Shown one piece after another: positions 1-5,259 of a stretch of DNA of 5,347 nt (its first letter is position 1; each line of letters starts with the position of its first letter). Position numbers and translations under genes: made by a program. The DNA is from an uncultured Oscillospiraceae bacterium (lineage in GTDB: Bacteria; Bacillota; Clostridia; Oscillospirales; Acutalibacteraceae): assembly GCA_900554525.1 (NCBI GenBank), contig USHL01000110.1, forward strand, positions 1-5,347, in the 5' to 3' direction. The notes under the pieces are model-generated. The model ran no database searches. It saw nothing but the letters and a program-made list of their open reading frames with translations, and was not told where the DNA came from.

Positions 1-725
1 TCGGTGATGGTCAGCGTCCGCTCTTTTACATCCAGGTCGCTCCATTTCAGAGCAAGTATTTCACCCCGTCGCATACCTGTCATGAGTTCCAGCAGAAACA
101 ATTCGTAATATCCTTCTTCTTTCGCTTGATATAAGAACCTCACGATTTCATCGCTCTTTAAGATTTTCATTTCTTTCGGAGCGTCCCGCGGAAGCTTTGT
201 GCCATCGGCAGGGTTGGTATTTATCAGCCCGTCCTCAACCGCACGTTCCAGCGCCGACCGACAGCTTGCGTGTATCAGATGCACCGTTCTGTCGGATAGC
301 CCCTCTCCGTAAATCTCTGTCCGTACCTTTCTTCCGCTCTGCTTTTCACGGTTGTAGAACTGCTGTAAATCTGCGGTTTTCAAAGCTTTTAACGGTATTA
401 CTCCGACACCGGGAATAATATGATTGTATATACAGTTCTCGTGTTCCTCCTGCGTTGCCTTACGGATCGTATTTTTACAGTATGTCCGATACCAGAAATC
501 GATCCATTCCCCGAAGGTCATATCCGCCGTGATTTTTTCGGTTGGTTTCATAGATTGCTCTTTCAGTTTTTCAAGCTTTTCGGCACATTCGGTTTTGGTT
601 TTGGCGGTGACATTTTTGGTAACAGGAAGATTTTTACCGTCATAGCCTATAACCACTCTGCCCTCCCATCTGCCGTCCTTTCTCTGCCGCAGCATACCTT
701 CTCCACTCTTTCTTCGCTTAGCCAA
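1..725 (-). CDS. Second tyrosine recombinase/integrase, C-terminus beyond the left edge
   Basis: Site-specific tyrosine recombinase of the Tn916-Int/phage integrase type; 241 residues are visible and the frame is still open at position 1. I read it by translating the minus strand from a TTG at 725-723. That start is preferred because a strong Shine-Dalgarno (GGGAGGTGA) lies 5 nt upstream and because the protein then begins MAKRRKSGEGM, aligned with MAKRRPNGDGM of the neighbouring integrase. Visible order: AP2-like arm-DNA-binding N-terminus (about residues 1-50, with DGRWEGR), SAM-like core-binding domain (about 68-165), and the start of the catalytic domain with box I TGMRRGE (catalytic Arg at about 219). 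The box II HxxR and the nucleophilic Tyr would lie outside the window. It overlaps the upstream integrase by 8 bp, and its ribosome-binding site lies in that gene's last codons, suggesting translational coupling. Of the first 27 residues, 19 are identical to the neighbour, so the two are paralogues. Whether it is intact cannot be judged here. Confidence 0.9.
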   Translation of the reverse strand, partial: MAKRRKSGEGMLRQRKDGRWEGRVVIGYDGKNLPVTKNVTAKTKTECAEKLEKLKEQSMKPTEKITADMTFGEWIDFWYRTYCKNTIRKATQEEHENCIYNHIIPGVGVIPLKALKTADLQQFYNREKQSGRKVRTEIYGEGLSDRTVHLIHASCRSALERAVEDGLINTNPADGTKLPRDAPKEMKILKSDEIVRFLYQAKEEGYYELFLLELMTGMRRGEILALKWSDLDVKERTLTIT

Positions 726-1887
726 CTCTGTCACCTCCCGTTATTCCGGCCATCATATTCCCGATTATATCGGCGGCGCCGCGCTGCATATCCTTGGTTA
801 CGTGAGTATAGGTGTCGAGCGTGAAGCTGGCATTCGTATGCCCGAGGATTCCCGACAGCGTTTTCGCGTCTACACCGCCCGCCAACGCGTGCGTAGCAAA
901 GGTATGGCGAAGGTCGTGAAAGCGTACCGATGGAAGCTCTGCCTGTTTTAAGAGAATTTTCAGACGGCTGTATGCGTGATTCGGGTTTATCGGTTTTTGA
1001 GGCTCATAAAAATTCGGGAAGATCCATTCGCTGACTGCATTTTCTTTTCGTTTTTTGAGTAACTCCGCCGTACTCGGCGGAAGTATTATTGTCCGTGTTC
1101 CTGTCTCGGTTTTAGTTTCGCCGATATTCAAACCGCCTCCCTTTTTATGGGTAACCGAACGCCTCACTTTCAGCGTTTCGCTTTGCCCGTCAAAATCCTC
1201 CCATTTCAGTCCGCAGATTTCTCCGCGGCGAAGCCCTGTTGTTAGCTCAGTGTAGAAGAAATCATACCACAGCTTATCTTCTTTTATGACATTCATAAAT
1301 CTGTCAAGCTGTTCATCATTCAGCACCTGCTTTGGCGCGTAATTTGTTTTTGGAATCACCGTGCGGTCGGCAGGATTTTTCACGATAAGTCTGTCCCGCA
1401 CCGCCGCGTCCAGGGCTTCGTGCAGCAGCATATGGATACCGCGCACCATACTGTCCGAAAGCTGTGAGCCGTGAATTTTATCCGGCTTTACTCTGCCTTT
1501 TTCCTTGACGGTGTTATAGAATTTTTGAATATCCTGTGTGGTAAGCGACGACAGAGGTTTATTGCCGAGATACGGTTTTATCTGATTTTTAATTAAAGCT
1601 TTATAACTGTCGAGCGTACTTTCCCTGATTGTCAAGTTCATATAATCGTTGATCCATCTGTCCAGCCACTCCCCGAGGGTCATACTGCTTTCCTCTGTTA
1701 AATCCGAGTCTCGGTAGGTTTCAATCAGCGTGTGAAGCTTTTCGGTAAGCTCCTTCTGCGTTTTCGCAAGCACAGAACGGTAGATAGGCTTGCCGTTATT
1801 TTTATGTCCTGCAACAATTCTTCCTTCCCACCTGCCGTCTGCGCGCTTGCGTACCATTCCGTCTCCGTTCGGTCTGCGTTTTGCCAT
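718..1887 (-). CDS. Tyrosine recombinase/integrase, Tn916-Int-like
   Basis: A complete integrase of 389 residues, the normal length for integrases of conjugative and mobilizable elements. It should catalyse integration and excision by recombining short attachment sites through a covalent 3'-phosphotyrosine intermediate. Domains seen: AP2-like arm-binding N-terminus (about 1-55), SAM-like core-binding domain (about 69-165) and catalytic domain (about 190-375). All expected catalytic residues are visible: Arg220 in TGLRRGE, a hairpin Lys at about 259 in GETKT, His324 and Arg327 in HDLRHTF, His350 in GILGH, and Tyr360 in LDTYTHV. I chose the ATG at 1887; a GTG at 1911 in the same frame would add eight residues (VLKKGCDC), but AGGATGTGA lies just before the ATG, and the ATG start matches the paralogue downstream. 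Its stop (720-718) overlaps the next integrase start by 8 bp. No excisionase gene is evident between it and the intron. The match is to the family; no specific element can be named. Confidence 0.95.
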   Translation of the reverse strand: MAKRRPNGDGMVRKRADGRWEGRIVAGHKNNGKPIYRSVLAKTQKELTEKLHTLIETYRDSDLTEESSMTLGEWLDRWINDYMNLTIRESTLDSYKALIKNQIKPYLGNKPLSSLTTQDIQKFYNTVKEKGRVKPDKIHGSQLSDSMVRGIHMLLHEALDAAVRDRLIVKNPADRTVIPKTNYAPKQVLNDEQLDRFMNVIKEDKLWYDFFYTELTTGLRRGEICGLKWEDFDGQSETLKVRRSVTHKKGGGLNIGETKTETGTRTIILPPSTAELLKKRKENAVSEWIFPNFYEPQKPINPNHAYSRLKILLKQAELPSVRFHDLRHTFATHALAGGVDAKTLSGILGHTNASFTLDTYTHVTKDMQRGAADIIGNMMAGITGGDRVG

Positions 1888-1992
1888 ACAATCACATCCT
1901 TTCTTCAGCACAACACAATACCACAGAACCTTTACAATATCCAGCGACTATAAAAAGTTTATCAAACCGTTCACATTTCTTTCTTAATTGCC

Positions 1993-2093
1993 ACAACGCC
2001 TATTGTAACCCCATACTTTTTCCTGTAACAATGGCAATTTCAAGCAATCACAACCCCTATAACAGGCATTCGGGTGGTTTTACAACCCCTATT
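1993..2093. repeat. Direct repeats ACAACSCCTATW upstream of the integrase
   Basis: Copies lie at 1993-2004 (acaacgcctatt), 2050-2061 (acaacccctata) and 2082-2093 (acaacccctatt). A weaker relative, gtaaccccat, lies at 2005-2014. All have the same orientation. Integrases with an AP2-like N-terminal domain bind short direct repeats (arm or DR2-type sites) near the element's attachment site, and these are good candidates by position. That role is inference; they could instead be operator sites for the integrase promoter. Confidence 0.55.
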
Positions 2094-2157
2094 GGTCTGA
2101 CGGAGTAAATGTGCGACAAACCCTTTTGCGGTCGGCGTTGCCGTCCGCTGTAAGGCT

Positions 2158-2184
2158 GGACGGGGTGCTTTTGCAACCCCGTCC
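2158..2184 (+). terminator. GC-rich hairpin, possible Rho-independent terminator
   Basis: GGACGGGGT (2158-2166) and ACCCCGTCC (2176-2184) are a perfect 9-bp inverted repeat around a 9-nt loop. The inner GC/GC pair can extend the stem past a one-base bulge. TTTT follows on the plus strand (2185-2188), so a terminator would act on plus-strand transcription. The U-tract is short and no intact plus-strand gene leads into it, so it might instead serve as a structured element of the mobile DNA. Confidence 0.45.
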
Positions 2185-2383
2185 TTTTCACCTGCTTTTT
2201 ATCCACCCTGCGATTTTAGTCACAGCTATACTGCCTTCTTTGTACATACGGTGCCATATTGTTTGGTATCATTGATTTTCCGACTCAATTCGGCGCTTTG
2301 GAATTGACGAGTATAAAAATACTCAACCGCTTCCTGAATGAAAAAAACGCGCCTACAAATCGCATTACACGCGGTATTTGAAA

Positions 2384-3050
2384 ATCGGGTAGGAGGCGGT
2401 GGCTAACCGCCGTCCTCCCACAACACCGTGCGTACTGCTCAGTACACGGCGTTTCGGTAAGTTGTTGCTTGTGACTTCTCTCTTGATGATTACTAAACAT
2501 TCTTGACTTTTACTCTCAACTTCCAGTCTACCATCAGTCATTCAATCTCCGTAGAGCAACTGTTTTCAAACGCAATCTATCAACTTTGATTTCACACAAT
2601 CCCTTACCGTCCACCCCTTTCCTCGGTGGTGATTAGCCACTTTATCGGTACTATGGGTGAAGCTGACTTCTGTAAGTTCAACCGCTGCCTTTCGACACGG
2701 ATTACTCCTGTCGGGAACTTTTTTTCTTTATCCCTCTTGTCGGGAGCATATCTTACAGACCTCCCCGGGTAAGAACGATAACCTTCCTTCCGTAACCGCC
2801 ACATCTACTGCATTAGGTTCGGGTAGTATTGGACTTCTTCTTGTCTTGCAGAGTCGTCCGCCTATTACAGCCTTATATGTGATTTCTGTCCGTCGGTCCG
2901 GAATTTTGCCCATCGGGAACTTTTCATCCCTCAATCCGGCTTCCTTCAGATTTCACCTCACGGTGAACACCCTTGCCTTCGGCTAATGCTTCCTACTACC
3001 AAGCGCATAGCGGACTTTCACCGCCAAGTTATCGCCCATGCCGGGCGCAC
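2384..3050 (-). mobile_element. Group IIC intron, full length (667 nt), lacking a maturase ORF
   Basis: This is a bacterial class C (IIC) group II intron, a self-splicing ribozyme and retroelement, read on the minus strand. The 5' end at 3050 begins GTGCGCCCGGCATGGG, matching the GUGYG consensus and closely resembling the Oceanobacillus iheyensis IIC intron as I recall it. Further family-like segments follow in order: GTGAAAGTCC, CCGAAGGCAAGGGTGT, ATCTGAAGGAAGC, TTACCCGGGGAGGTCTG, CAGAAGTCAGC and CATAGTACC. Domain IV is closed by CGGTAAG/CTTACCG (2603-2609 with 2455-2461). Domain V is at 2423-2452 and domain VI at 2387-2419. The intron ends CCTACCCGAT, so the 3' end is placed at 2384, seven nucleotides from the bulged A; a one-base shift is possible. 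Domain IV is only 155 nt, far too short for the roughly 400-residue reverse transcriptase/maturase usual in this class. Splicing in vivo would therefore depend on RNA alone or on a maturase supplied in trans. Short ORFs inside it are not genes. Confidence 0.92.
2387..2452 (-). ncRNA. Domains V and VI of the group IIC intron (catalytic core and branch point)
   Basis: Domain V (2423-2452, 30 nt) folds as a 9-bp proximal helix, ACGCCGTGT with GCACGGTGT. The 2-nt bulge AC and a 3-bp distal helix ACU/AGU capped by GAGC complete it. The catalytic triad is CGC, as known for class C, instead of AGC. The 30-nt length with a short distal helix also fits class C. Domain VI (2387-2419) pairs GGG/CCC, AGG/CCT and GGCGGT/ACCGCC. 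An unpaired A, complement of 2390, lies between CCT and CCC and is the expected branch point. No disabling base is visible. Confidence 0.88.
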
Positions 3051-3058
3051 AAGAAAAT

Positions 3059-3085
3059 GACCATTTCCGAGTTCGAGAAATGGTC
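3059..3085 (-). other. 5'-exon hairpin: class C intron insertion target
   Basis: GACCATTTC and GAAATGGTC (3059-3067 and 3077-3085) form a perfect 9-bp stem with a 9-nt loop. Read on the minus strand, the hairpin is followed by ATTTTCTT and then the intron 5' end at 3050. Class C introns are known to insert just downstream of terminator-like stem-loops, recognised together with a short IBS1. With the intron removed, the tail would read ATTTTCTTTTTC, a good intrinsic-terminator profile on the minus strand, although on the plus strand the same bases encode protein. Confidence 0.75.
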
Positions 3086-3174
3086 GCGCTTTGCATCGAA
3101 ATTAAAAGACTCCACAGAGGAAGAAAAATTATCCTTTGAGGATTATGACGACGAGATGCGGAAGTAGTTTTTCC

Positions 3175-3243
3175 CTACGCTTTTCTTTGTTTTAGGCGGT
3201 GTAATTTTTCACTTGATTCCGCGGCATCAACATCAGATATTCC
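3175..3243 (-). pseudogene. Possible C-terminal remnant of an unidentified minus-strand gene
   Basis: In a different frame from the adjoining deacetylase fragment, the minus strand reads GISDVDAAESSEKLHRLKQR followed by KA and TAG (3177-3175). The composition (acidic start, basic helical end) looks coding, and the tail would converge on the plus-strand remnant ending at 3167, an ordinary convergent arrangement. The frame is closed upstream by TAA at 3246-3244, exactly where the deacetylase homology fades, so its 5' part would have been lost at the junction. It is only 22 codons, and chance cannot be excluded. Confidence 0.25.
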
Positions 3244-3386
3244 TTATTTTTTCCGGAATTGATATTAAAAGTTCCCTTTAAACCGTATTTATTCATGATT
3301 TTGATTAGGCGTATGTCATCAAAGTTTCCATCATCAAAGCTAAAAGTAAGCGCCTTATATTTACCGTTAAAAACAGGCTTTTCCAT
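3192..3386 (-). pseudogene. Truncated polysaccharide deacetylase (NodB domain), N-terminal fragment
   Basis: Polysaccharide deacetylases (carbohydrate esterase 4 / NodB fold) remove N- or O-acetyl groups from sugars with a metal ion. This 64-codon ORF begins MEKPVFNGKYKALTFSFDDG. The FDDG (residues 17-20) is NodB motif 1, with the first Asp as catalytic base and the second a metal ligand. The following stretch IMNKYGLKGTFNINSG is the usual first helix and strand. After about residue 46 the family pattern stops, and the last 18 residues are unrelated sequence ending in TAA. A normal member has 230-300 residues, so the metal-binding HxxxH motif and the rest of the barrel are missing and the product should be inactive. 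The ATG at 3386 is preferred over the TTG at 3404 because GGAGG lies 9 nt before it. It follows the GH35 stop by 45 bp on the same strand, so it was probably the next gene in that operon. Confidence 0.8.
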
Positions 3387-3431
3387 ATTAGGGTTCCTCC
3401 GCAAATTTGCTTTTGCAGGTCATCTGCTGTT

Positions 3432-5168
3432 TTAGCCAAGCTCGGGCTTATCGGTAAGTTCTGCAATCGGCGCTCCGTTTACCCCATCGGATTCAAAAAC
3501 AATAAATTCATTGAGTCCGGTTTTTAAAATAGAGCGCGGTATATACAAGGTTTTCTGCGGTCCTATTTTCCAATATCTTCCGACATTAAATCCATTAACG
3601 GTAACAAATCCCTTTGTGAAATTTTCGAGCCTTAAAAAAGTGTCGCAGGGATCATCTATCCGAATATAACCCTTATAAAAAACCGATTTTTCTAAAGGTA
3701 TTTGATTGGAAAACTGCAGATTTTCAAGATTATCCATCGCCAGCGGATAAACTGTCCAATTAAAATGAATCTTACCGTCTATCAGGCATCTGCCGGCTAT
3801 TCCCTTTTTACGCATCATTTTAACCCCGAAGTTTGCCCTGCCCATATTCTCGCAAAGCACGGTAAGAACATCTCCCTTTTGTGCGTTTATGGCGATTTCC
3901 AAGGAATCATTTATATAAACAATTCCTACAAGCGTATGATTTACATAAACCTGCGCCCTGTCTCCCAGCTCTTCAAAACTTAGCACCGCGTCCCTGTAAT
4001 CACGGTTCAGCACCGTTTGATAGGCGATATAGCCGTAGCCGATACCGTATTCCTCCATGCACTTGGGAACATTAGAAGAATGTGCCGATGCGATTCTGTC
4101 AAGATTATCGAATATGCCTGCGGTCTCATCGAGAGAAAACTTTCCGTAAGCCTTCTTTTCCCTGTTCTCAGGAATATTCGGCAATGCTTCTCCGACATAT
4201 TTTTGAATAACATTACGCACCGCAAGATATTTCGGAGTAATATCTCCGCACTCGGTAAGCAACGCGTCATAGTCGTAGCTTGTAACATCCGGCAGAAATT
4301 TATCGGTATGATTAGCGCCTGACGTAAAACCGAAATTGGTGCCGCCTATAAACATATACATATTAAGGCTGCCTATTTTAAGCATATCATCAACAACAGA
4401 CGCATAATCATCAGCGGAGGTTGTATGATGAAAGCCGTCTCCCCACGCGTCAAACCAGCCGTTCCACATTTCCATACACATTTTAGGGCTGTCAGGATAC
4501 AGCTTATTATGAGCAGCAAAGTTTTCCTCGACACGGCTACCGAAATTAAGGGTTGCGAGACAGCCGTCAATGTTTCCGTCTAACAGGGAAGTCTCCGCAC
4601 CGCCGTCAGATGTAAACAGCGGTACGTCTATCCCCTTTCGTATGTACGCCTCACGCAAGTATTTCAGATATTCCTTGTCATCTCCGTAGTATCCGTACTC
4701 GTTTTCGCATTGCAGCATAATAATGTTACCGCCGTTTGTGCATAAAAGCGGCTTTATTTGCCCGAACAGTGCGTCAAGATATCTGTCAAAATATTTGATG
4801 TATACGGCGTTTGAACAGCGTATTTCCATATTTTTTTCAGTCTGAAGCCACCATGGCAGTCCGCCGAATTCCCACTCGGCACAGATATAAGGTCCCGGTC
4901 TTACGATTGCCATAAGTTCCTCATTTGCCGCTGTTTTAATGAATTTCGCAATATCAAGATTATTTGTAAAATCATATTCCCCAGGCTGTTTTTCATGCAT
5001 GTTCCATGCACAGTAAGTCTCTACGCAATTACAGCCGAGCGCCTTCATTTTCTTGAAAATATCCGTCCACGTATCCGGCATATTACGGAAATAATGCACT
5101 GCGCCCGATATCAGCTTTACGGATTTGCCGTCCTTTACAAACTGATTGCCGCATATTTCAAATTTCAT
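3432..5168 (-). CDS. Beta-galactosidase, glycoside hydrolase family 35
   Basis: A GH35 retaining exo-beta-galactosidase that removes terminal non-reducing beta-galactosyl residues from oligosaccharides or glycan chains. It has 578 residues, typical of compact bacterial members such as the BgaC type. A TIM-barrel catalytic domain spans about residues 8-325, with family motifs SGAVHYFR, YCAWNMHE, RPGPYICAEWEFGGLPWWL and GGTNFGF. The acid/base is Glu157 in LQCENEYG and the nucleophile is Glu233 in CMEMWNGWFDAWG. Two beta-sandwich (jelly-roll) regions follow, about 380-470 and 480-565, ending in VNGFNVGRYW, a usual GH35 C-terminal motif. There is no signal peptide or membrane segment, so it should act in the cytoplasm on imported sugars. 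The ATG at 5168 is chosen over the in-frame TTG at 5183 because GGAGG lies 8 nt upstream of the ATG. A near-consensus promoter precedes it, and the truncated deacetylase follows. Nothing suggests damage. The exact linkage preference cannot be read from the sequence. Confidence 0.96.
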   Translation of the reverse strand: MKFEICGNQFVKDGKSVKLISGAVHYFRNMPDTWTDIFKKMKALGCNCVETYCAWNMHEKQPGEYDFTNNLDIAKFIKTAANEELMAIVRPGPYICAEWEFGGLPWWLQTEKNMEIRCSNAVYIKYFDRYLDALFGQIKPLLCTNGGNIIMLQCENEYGYYGDDKEYLKYLREAYIRKGIDVPLFTSDGGAETSLLDGNIDGCLATLNFGSRVEENFAAHNKLYPDSPKMCMEMWNGWFDAWGDGFHHTTSADDYASVVDDMLKIGSLNMYMFIGGTNFGFTSGANHTDKFLPDVTSYDYDALLTECGDITPKYLAVRNVIQKYVGEALPNIPENREKKAYGKFSLDETAGIFDNLDRIASAHSSNVPKCMEEYGIGYGYIAYQTVLNRDYRDAVLSFEELGDRAQVYVNHTLVGIVYINDSLEIAINAQKGDVLTVLCENMGRANFGVKMMRKKGIAGRCLIDGKIHFNWTVYPLAMDNLENLQFSNQIPLEKSVFYKGYIRIDDPCDTFLRLENFTKGFVTVNGFNVGRYWKIGPQKTLYIPRSILKTGLNEFIVFESDGVNGAPIAELTDKPELG

Positions 5169-5198
5169 AAAGTGTTCCTCCAATAGCTCCGATCTAAT

Positions 5199-5222
5199 AT
5201 CCTAATAATATTATTATCGGAT
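5199..5222. promoter_or_regulatory. AT-rich dyad covering the -10 region, candidate operator
   Basis: TAATAATATTATTA (5203-5216) is a perfect 14-bp palindrome. It is flanked by ATCC (5199-5202) and GGAT (5219-5222), which extend the dyad with a 2-nt asymmetry. It overlaps the -10 box and the spacer, so a bound repressor would block RNA polymerase. AT-rich symmetry around a -10 box can arise partly by chance; the ATCC/GGAT extension makes that less likely. Confidence 0.4.
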
Positions 5223-5233
5223 CAAAATGTCAA
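5205..5233 (-). promoter_or_regulatory. Sigma-A/sigma-70 type promoter of the GH35 gene
   Basis: On the minus strand TTGACA (5233-5228) is a perfect -35 box, followed by a 17-nt spacer and TATTAT (5210-5205), one mismatch from TATAAT. Transcription should start near 5198, leaving a leader of about 30 nt before the ATG at 5168 with the GGAGG site inside it. It lies between the stop of the upstream gene (5260) and the GH35 start, so the GH35 gene can be transcribed independently. Confidence 0.8.
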
Positions 5234-5234
5234 T

Positions 5235-5251
5235 CATTTGCGCGGCAAATG
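5235..5251. promoter_or_regulatory. Palindrome just upstream of the -35 box, candidate regulator site
   Basis: CATTTGC-GCG-GCAAATG has perfect 7-bp arms around a 3-nt centre and ends one base upstream of the -35 hexamer of the GH35 promoter. That is a usual place for an activator or a repressor of a sugar-utilisation gene. No regulator gene is in the window, and the site does not fit the catabolite-responsive (cre) consensus well, so the binding protein is unknown. It is not followed by a T-tract on either strand, so it is unlikely to be a terminator. Confidence 0.45.
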
Positions 5252-5259
5252 TTCTTAGC

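Larger units (their letters stand above)
1888..2275. other. Integrase upstream region, no supportable gene
   Basis: This stretch of nearly 390 bases has no open frame that I can defend. It holds three near-identical 12-bp direct repeats (1993-2093), an 8-bp inverted repeat AATTGCCA/TGGCAATT at 1986-1993 and 2032-2039, and a GC-rich hairpin (2158-2184). It should contain the integrase promoter, but I found only weak hexamers: TTGATA near 1960-1965 on the minus strand, with no well-spaced -10. The plus-strand frame from about 2220 to 2380 stays open without a start codon and is treated as part of the degraded sequence next to the intron. Confidence 0.5.
2342..3167 (+). pseudogene. Degraded plus-strand gene of unknown function, split by the antisense intron
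   Basis: Removing the intron (2384-3050) joins 2342-2383 to 3051-3167 in one uninterrupted frame. It reads KKRAYKSHYTRYLKKK, then MTISEFEKWSRF, and on to SFEDYDDEMRK before a TAG at 3165-3167. The charged, helix-rich composition and continuity across the splice points argue for a true C-terminal coding remnant. Upstream the same frame reads DSIRRFGIDEYKNTQPLPE (2282-2338) and then meets TGA at 2339-2341, perhaps a former TGG; an indel in the A7 run beside it is the alternative. The frame closes again at 2273-2275, so the N-terminus is lost. The intron is inserted in the opposite orientation, so it cannot splice out of this gene's sense transcript. An ATG at 3057 gives a 36-codon ORF but has no ribosome-binding site. 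I do not recognise the family with confidence; small zinc-finger or mobile-element accessory proteins have similar tails, from memory only. Confidence 0.5.

Noticed and set aside
420..824. 134-codon plus-strand ORF
   Set aside because: It is antisense to the two integrases, whose catalytic motifs and start sites show the real coding strand.
2285..2500. 71-codon minus-strand ORF
   Set aside because: It runs through domains V and VI of the intron and out into the exon; its codons are explained by the ribozyme structure.
2895..2898. GACC in the intron as EBS2, pairing with GGTC of the 5' exon
   Set aside because: Only four bases match, and class C introns are generally thought to lack an EBS2-IBS2 pairing.
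2604..2986. Several 66-109 codon ORFs on both strands in this interval
   Set aside because: They lie wholly in intron domains I-III, have no ribosome-binding sites, and resemble no protein that I know.
2973..3167. 64-codon plus-strand ORF as one gene
   Set aside because: Its first 26 codons lie inside the intron; only the part after 3051 belongs to the exon, so it is treated as the 3' part of the interrupted gene.
3387..3431. Palindrome GCAAATTTGC (3401-3410) and a short hairpin between the GH35 and deacetylase genes as a terminator
   Set aside because: The stems are short or AT-rich and not followed by a T-tract on the minus strand; a same-operon layout is simpler.
4017..4322. Plus- and minus-strand ORFs of 93-101 codons in this stretch
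   Set aside because: They are shadow frames of the GH35 gene, which is intact with its full set of family motifs.
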